Source: Haloarchaeobius amylolyticus (GTDB lineage Archaea > Halobacteriota > Halobacteria > Halobacteriales > Natrialbaceae). From it: DNA of 64,000 bases. Where the stretch lies: assembly GCF_026616195.1 (NCBI RefSeq), contig NZ_JANHDH010000001.1, positions 186,001 through 250,000 of the forward strand. The letters run 5' to 3'. Position 1 is the stretch's first letter. Each line of letters begins with the position of its first letter. Below are positions 59,473 to 64,000 of this stretch, piece after piece. A program made the translations under genes and the position numbers. The notes beneath the pieces were generated by a model. It saw only the letters and a program-made list of their open reading frames with translations, was not told where the DNA came from and did not search any database.

Positions 59473-59569
59473 CCGAAAGAAGGCGGGCAGGATGGGGCAG
59501 GGCGCAATCGGGCGCGTCGGGCGCGCTGCAATGCGCTGGAACGCGCCGGAGCGCGCCCGAACCCGCCCG

Positions 59570-60562
59570 TCAGTTCCCTTCGATGATGGTCCCGCCGGCA
59601 CCGACCGCGATGGTCGGCTCACCGCGAGCGACCGCTTTCAGGTTCGACCCGGTCGGGGTCTGGTCCTGCGACCAGACGTCGTCCGTCAGGTCGTAGACGG
59701 CACCGCCGCCCCCGACGGTGTAGCCGTCGCAGACCGCGTCCCCGTCGGCGGCCGTGCTGGTCACGACCTCGACGTCGCGCAGGCTCTTGTCGCCGAGGTC
59801 CGTCGGGACCCAGCGGCTGCCGGTCCAGTGGAACACCATCCCGCCACCGCCGGCGACCCAGACGTCGTCGGGGCCGTCGGAGTCGACGCCGTAGAAGTTC
59901 ACGTTGGCGTCGGCGATGCCGACCACGTCCCAGGTCGCGCCGTCGTCGGTCGCGAACACCTTCCCGTTCGTGTCGACGACGTGGCCCGAGCGCGTGTCGT
60001 GGAAGTCGATGGCGGTCAGGGCTGCACCGCTACCGGGCTTCGTGTAGTCCCACGTGCCCGTCGTGCCGTTCGCGAAACTGTAGTGCTCGATGCCGGAGTC
60101 GTCCGCGATGTAGACGTTCGCCTCGTCGGCGGTGCCGGTCACCGAGACGGCGTTGAAGTTGTTCGTGTAGTCGTTCGGCGCGGAGTGGTCCGTCAGGACG
60201 CCGGCCGCGACGTCGTACTCGCCGATGGCGCCGGAGGCCCCGACGAACCAGAGGCGCTCGCCGTCGTCGGTCACGTCGGCGCCGTAGAGGTCGTTCCCGT
60301 TCCCGGTCGGACCACCGTCGATGACCTTCGTCCAGCCCGTCTCGGTCCGTTCCAGGACGATGCCACCGCCGCCGACGGCGAACGCGCCGGCGTCCGTGTA
60401 GACCACGTCGTGGAGGGCCTTGCCGGTCGGCGTCTCCGCGACGGTCCAGCCGGACGCCGAATCACCGGTCGCCGCACTGGCTGCCGACGTGCCGACCGTG
60501 GCGGTCGCCAGGCCGGCGGCGAGTCCTTTCAGCACGGTCCGTCTGGAGGGGGATTCGTCCAT
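59570..60562 (-). CDS. Tat-exported beta-propeller protein
   Basis: A 330-residue protein. Tat signal MDESPSRRTVLKGLAAGLATA followed by TVGTSAASAATGD. The mature part has about six repeats with a Gly-Gly-Gly core, such as AFAVGGGGIVLER, FVGASGAIGEYD, VWVAGGGGMVFHW, YTVGGGGAVYDL and IAVGAGGTIIEG. These match YCF48/sialidase-like propeller blades. It is probably a secreted protein of unknown role. The second of two adjacent ATGs, 60562, was used; 60565 would add one Met. Confidence 0.87.
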   Translation of the reverse strand: MDESPSRRTVLKGLAAGLATATVGTSAASAATGDSASGWTVAETPTGKALHDVVYTDAGAFAVGGGGIVLERTETGWTKVIDGGPTGNGNDLYGADVTDDGERLWFVGASGAIGEYDVAAGVLTDHSAPNDYTNNFNAVSVTGTADEANVYIADDSGIEHYSFANGTTGTWDYTKPGSGAALTAIDFHDTRSGHVVDTNGKVFATDDGATWDVVGIADANVNFYGVDSDGPDDVWVAGGGGMVFHWTGSRWVPTDLGDKSLRDVEVVTSTAADGDAVCDGYTVGGGGAVYDLTDDVWSQDQTPTGSNLKAVARGEPTIAVGAGGTIIEGN

Positions 60563-60687
60563 CATAGGTCGACGGGAGATGCTATCGGCCACGGTGCCGA
60601 ATGCGCCCCGCCAAGATGGTTTGGTGGAGCGAATCGCAGGACGAAGGCGGGGGTCGGTGCTGGTCGGCCGGTCGGTACCGGTGCCGG

Positions 60688-62841
60688 TTATCCGTCCCGA
60701 CCGGTCGCGGTCAGCGTGCCGTTGATCCAGACCCCGTCGATGTGCTCGTCGGGGTGGTCCGGGAGGTAGGTGCCTTCGGTGCCGCAGTCGACGGTGAGCG
60801 AACAGACCGAGGTCTCGGCCGGCCAGAGGACCTCGACGGTACCGCCCCGGGCCCGGGTGTCGAACTCCTGACGGTAGGTCAGGGTCGCCCCGCCGTCGTA
60901 GTTCAGGACGACCGCGACCGCGAGTTCCTCCGCCCCGTCGAACGCGACCGGACCGCTCTCACCGAGGGGGCGCAGGTCGTCGTCGGTGACCCGGAGGCTC
61001 CCGGGGCCGACCGTCCAGTTCACCGTGACGTTCTCGCCGACCGAGTCGTTCAGGTAGTACTCGTGGACCTCGTCCTCGCCCTCGATGCGGACGATGGCGC
61101 TGTCGACGCCCGGCGGGATGCCCATGCGCGTCGTCCCGCGCAGTCGCTCACCCTCGCGAACGTCCAGCGGCACGAGCTTGCCGGTGACGCGCTCGGTCTC
61201 GTCGGGGGTCCACACGCCGTGGTAGGTCCAGCGGTAGAGATTGCGGTCGCGATAGTGGTCGACCACCTCGTAGACGCTCTCGGCGTCCTGGTGCTGTGCG
61301 TAGACCACGTCGCCGTCGAAGCCGGGGTCGTTCCGCAGGGACTGGAACGGGTGGTTCGACCACGGGCCGTAGGCCGTCGGGACGAACACGAGCGCGTCGT
61401 CGAAGTCGGTCGATTCGAGCGGCTCGTACGCCTGTTCGTACTTCTCGGTGTAGTCCGCGCTGGTCCGGACCGGCTGGGAGAGCGCGGCCTGCTCGGCGAC
61501 GCCGACGACCGGGACCGTGAGGACGAGCGCGACGACGAGCGCGACGCGGGCGGCCCGCGGCGAGTACCGGCTGGCGACCCGGTCGCGGAGCACCTCGCCC
61601 GTCCGCAGGACGCCGAAGCCCCCGAACACCGACAGGGGCAGGAGCATGTCGAAGTGGTATATCGGCCCGTGGATGGCCATCAGGCCGTCGTGGGCCTCCT
61701 CCAGCCCGCCCTGCACGTTGTAGCTCCCCCAGAAGTAGATGTTGCCGACGGCGACCGAGACGAACACCCCGAGGACGAGCAGGCGCAGGGCGTCGTCGGA
61801 GAGGTGCGGGCGGTCGAACGTGGGGCTCGCGTCGCTCCCGCGCAGGTGGGCCGCCCAGGCGACCACACCGACCGCGAACACGACCGAGCCGACCCAGCCG
61901 GCGGCGGTCCACGTCGTCGCGAACTGGCGCAGCAGGGCGACGTTCGCCCGGAGCGCGAGCGCGGGCGTCCAGACGAGTTCGTGGTCGACGATGCGGCGCC
62001 TGCCGAACCCGAGGCCGTCGAGGGGTGCGAACGCCTCGAACGGGAAGAGGAGGGGGTCGCCCGTCAACAGCCAGTTGTAGCCGAGGGCGGTGGCCACGCC
62101 GAGGATGCCGAGCACGGCGACGACCAGGTTCCGGGCGAGGTGCGGGCGCAGGCGTCCGGCCTCGTGGCGGTAGCCGGTCCAGAGCGTCCAGCAGGCGTGC
62201 CCGATGAACGGGAGCGCGAACAGGACCGCGGTGTAGGGCCGGGCGAAGAACGCCAGCGCGATGGCGACCCCGGCGAGGCCGGCCCACCGACGGCTCGTGG
62301 TGGCCTCCGACGCCCTGACCGCCCGGACGTACCCGAGCGCGAACAGCAGGTTCAGGAACGTCGTCGGCGCGTAGGGCAGGAACAGGCTCGACGCGAGCAG
62401 GAACATCGGTGAGAGCGCGAGCACGACGCCCGAGAGGACGCCGACCCGGCGGTCGAACGCCTCGGTTCCGAGTGCCATCACGAGCGCGACGTTGCCGACC
62501 GCGATGGCCGCGAGGGCGAGGCGCGGCAGCCCGACCGCCAGCCCGAGCGCGAACATCCCCGCCGGGACCGGCGCGTACTTCGGGTACATCGTGCCGTCCT
62601 CGACGACGAAGAACCACGGCCGGAACTCGTCGGCCAGCGCCGGCGGTGGGTAGTGCTGGACCTGCCCCTCGAGCAGCAGTGCCGCCTGCTGCATGTAGAC
62701 GCCCTCGTCGTGGTTCAGCGAGTGGTACGGAAAGAGCCCTCTGGCGGTGAGGAAGACGACGAGGCCGGCCGCCAGCGAGAGCAGGAGGGTCGGGACGTAG
62801 CGACGGGTGACCAGACCGCGGATGCGGGCCGCCAGCGTCAT
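60688..62841 (-). CDS. GT39-like membrane glycosyltransferase
   Basis: A 717-residue membrane enzyme of the ArnT/PMT group. The first outer loop has the catalytic acid pair Asp45-Glu46 in NHDEGVYMQQA, then FRPWFFVVEDGTMYPKYAP. About 12 helices follow up to residue 470. The C-terminal 250 residues form a soluble beta-rich domain (VVLNYDGGATLTYRQEFDTR). It likely transfers a sugar from a polyprenyl phosphate donor to a surface acceptor. A DPM1-like enzyme nearby could supply the donor. It is separated by 4 bases from the downstream end of the ABC ATPase gene. Confidence 0.85.
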   Translation of the reverse strand: MTLAARIRGLVTRRYVPTLLLSLAAGLVVFLTARGLFPYHSLNHDEGVYMQQAALLLEGQVQHYPPPALADEFRPWFFVVEDGTMYPKYAPVPAGMFALGLAVGLPRLALAAIAVGNVALVMALGTEAFDRRVGVLSGVVLALSPMFLLASSLFLPYAPTTFLNLLFALGYVRAVRASEATTSRRWAGLAGVAIALAFFARPYTAVLFALPFIGHACWTLWTGYRHEAGRLRPHLARNLVVAVLGILGVATALGYNWLLTGDPLLFPFEAFAPLDGLGFGRRRIVDHELVWTPALALRANVALLRQFATTWTAAGWVGSVVFAVGVVAWAAHLRGSDASPTFDRPHLSDDALRLLVLGVFVSVAVGNIYFWGSYNVQGGLEEAHDGLMAIHGPIYHFDMLLPLSVFGGFGVLRTGEVLRDRVASRYSPRAARVALVVALVLTVPVVGVAEQAALSQPVRTSADYTEKYEQAYEPLESTDFDDALVFVPTAYGPWSNHPFQSLRNDPGFDGDVVYAQHQDAESVYEVVDHYRDRNLYRWTYHGVWTPDETERVTGKLVPLDVREGERLRGTTRMGIPPGVDSAIVRIEGEDEVHEYYLNDSVGENVTVNWTVGPGSLRVTDDDLRPLGESGPVAFDGAEELAVAVVLNYDGGATLTYRQEFDTRARGGTVEVLWPAETSVCSLTVDCGTEGTYLPDHPDEHIDGVWINGTLTATGRDG

Positions 62842-62845
62842 CTGG

Positions 62846-63967
62846 TCAGTCGTCCGCCTCGCTGTAGTTCCCCGACTCGTCGACCTTCGGGAACCACGCG
62901 AGTTCGTGGTCGGCGGTCAGTTCGACCCGGACCGGCTGGTCGAGGTCGACCTGGTCCGTGTGGTTGTGCATGCACTCGAGGACGTCGCCGTTGTCGAGTT
63001 CGACCCGGTAGAGGATGGTCGGGCCGAGGTAGCGCCGGTAGACGACCCGCCCGTTCGCCTCGGACGCCGGGCAGGGGTTGGCGTCGATGTCGTCGGGGCG
63101 GACCAGCACGTCGAGGGTCGTCCCGTCGTACTCCGTCGCCAGGCCGTGCATGACCTCGCGGTCGATGGCGCCGATGCCGGTCTCGACGCGGTCGCCGCGG
63201 AGGTAGCCCGAGAGGAACGACGCGTGCCCCAGGAAGCCCGCGACGAAGCGGGACTCGGGGTGCTGGAACACCTGCTCCGGCCGGCCGACCTGTTCGAGGT
63301 CGCCGTCGTTCATCACGGCCACGCGGTCGGAGATGCTCATCGCCTCCTCCTGGTCGTGGGTGACCGAGATGGCGGTGACGCCGGCCTCCTTCAGGATGCG
63401 TCTGACCTCCTCGCGCATCTCGACGCGGAGGTCCACGTCGAGGTTCGAGAACGGCTCGTCGAGCAGCAGGATGCGCGGCTCGGGCGCGAGCGACCGGGCC
63501 AGCGCGATGCGCTGTTGCTGGCCGCCGGATAGCTCGTCGGGGTAGGCGTCGGCGTGGGAGTGCAGGCCGACGAGGTCGAGCATCTCGTCGACGCGCTCCT
63601 GCTTCGCGGCCTCGTCCACGTCCGTCAGCCCGAAGCCGACGTTCTCGCGGGCGGTCATGTGCGGGAAGAGCGCGAACTCCTGGAAGACGACGCCGACGCC
63701 GCGGCGCTCGGGCGCGACGAACGAGCCGTCGCCCGAGACGGCCGAGCCGTTCAGGTTCACGAGGCCGCCGTCGGGGCGTTCGAGGCCCGCGATGAGGCGG
63801 AGCGTCGTCGTCTTCCCACAGCCCGAGGGGCCGAGCATGGTGAGTATCTCGCCCTCCCGGACCGACAGGGAGAGGTCGGTGATGACGTCCTCGGAGCCGT
63901 AGGACTTCGAGACGCCGTCCAGTTCGAGGACGGTCTCGGAGTCCTCCACCGAGGGGCGTTCGTACAC
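62846..63967 (-). CDS. ABC transporter ATPase with TOBE domain, start may lie outside the window
   Basis: A 373-residue nucleotide-binding subunit, PotA/FbpC type. Walker A GPSGCGKTT, Q loop VVFQEFALFPHMT, signature LSGGQQQRIALARSL, Walker B RILLLDEPFSNLD, and H loop SVTHDQEEAM. A C-terminal TOBE-like domain follows (VLVRPDDIDANP). This family powers uptake of ferric iron, polyamines, thiosulfate or molybdate. The GTG at 63967 is the first start seen, but the frame stays open to the window end, so the true start may be further upstream. It is not the partner class for the Dpp-type permeases at 5.9-9.4 kb. Confidence 0.9.
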   Translation of the reverse strand: MYERPSVEDSETVLELDGVSKSYGSEDVITDLSLSVREGEILTMLGPSGCGKTTTLRLIAGLERPDGGLVNLNGSAVSGDGSFVAPERRGVGVVFQEFALFPHMTARENVGFGLTDVDEAAKQERVDEMLDLVGLHSHADAYPDELSGGQQQRIALARSLAPEPRILLLDEPFSNLDVDLRVEMREEVRRILKEAGVTAISVTHDQEEAMSISDRVAVMNDGDLEQVGRPEQVFQHPESRFVAGFLGHASFLSGYLRGDRVETGIGAIDREVMHGLATEYDGTTLDVLVRPDDIDANPCPASEANGRVVYRRYLGPTILYRVELDNGDVLECMHNHTDQVDLDQPVRVELTADHELAWFPKVDESGNYSEADD

Positions 63968-64000
63968 GGTCTCGACGTCTGCGGTGATGGTGGGGTCGGT

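Noticed and set aside
59473-59569. Short GCGC-rich repeat between glycosyltransferase and propeller genes
   Set aside because: The imperfect gggcgcg/gcgcgcc words have no consistent unit or dyad; likely compositional.
62846-63967. ABC ATPase as the missing partner of the Dpp-type permeases
   Set aside because: It has the TOBE-type PotA/FbpC layout, and Dpp systems use a different ATPase class; it is also more than 50 kb away.

Overview
The window is a piece of a haloarchaeal (class Halobacteria) chromosome. The evidence is very high GC, strongly acidic predicted proteins, an archaeal ribosomal protein uL16/L10e, form III RuBisCO, a PGF-CTERM surface protein, Tat-type secretion signals, DUF7344-type regulators, UPF0058, the CbiX/DR2241 pair, and TATA-like boxes placed about 25-30 bases before start codons, as expected for leaderless transcripts. 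About 63 protein genes and one tRNA are supported. Genes are densely packed on both strands, often with 4-base or convergent end overlaps. I see no rRNA, CRISPR array, transposase or integrase.

Layout. 1-5 kb: a GMC oxidoreductase with its small Tat-exported partner, an FAH-family hydrolase, tRNA-Glu followed by a 21-bp copy of its own 3' end (a likely att scar), and an NCS2 nucleobase permease. 5.9-9.4 kb: three Dpp/Opp-type ABC permeases, one divergent from a tandem duplicated pair, with no binding protein or ATPase. 9.5-12.8 kb: uL16 and two DUF7344 regulators around a zinc-ribbon membrane protein. 13.2-21 kb: a secretion island of three SipW-type (TasA/camelysin-like) exported proteins, one carrying an inserted von Willebrand A domain, an ER-type signal peptidase, a fourth export candidate with a very long Thr/Asp/Asn sequon-rich tail, and a small membrane protein. 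A near-identical RNA hairpin precedes two of these genes. 21-25 kb: a multi-PAS histidine kinase and succinyl-CoA synthetase (sucCD). 25.3-30.1 kb: three minus-strand proteins with huge acidic tails that end in a short basic/hydrophobic C-terminal helix; two share an N-terminal domain. A CDGSH iron-sulfur protein is nested between them.

30.3-34 kb: a Gfo/Idh/MocA oxidoreductase, a HAD-IIA phosphatase and form III RuBisCO in one direction; the HAD could clear the RuBisCO by-product 2-phosphoglycolate. 34-45 kb: a methyltransferase, acyl-CoA dehydrogenase, YdjM-like protein, MscS channel, a 40-residue membrane peptide, a halocyanin, an HMA-fold protein that has lost its metal cysteines, an Lrp/AsnC regulator, an AhpD-like protein, a UDG-fold protein, a J-domain membrane protein with a Ser/Arg-rich linker, and DNA polymerase IV with a C-terminal PIP box. 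45-52 kb: aldo/keto reductase, an AT-rich regulatory stretch with a candidate 45-residue leaderless peptide, CbiX plus DR2241, Trm112-like protein and purA. 52-64 kb: a coiled-coil protein with a possible decayed nuclease fold, UPF0058, a double-RCK potassium channel with an unusual filter, a DPM1-like glycosyltransferase, a Tat-exported beta-propeller, a GT39-type membrane glycosyltransferase and an ABC ATPase that runs up to the window edge.

The most interesting system is the 13.2-21 kb SipW-type secretion island. Its pieces fit a dedicated signal peptidase processing its neighbours into a cell-surface or matrix structure. That is inference from family knowledge and gene order. Start codons were chosen by family length, signal-peptide position and promoter spacing, and several remain uncertain, as stated in the entries.
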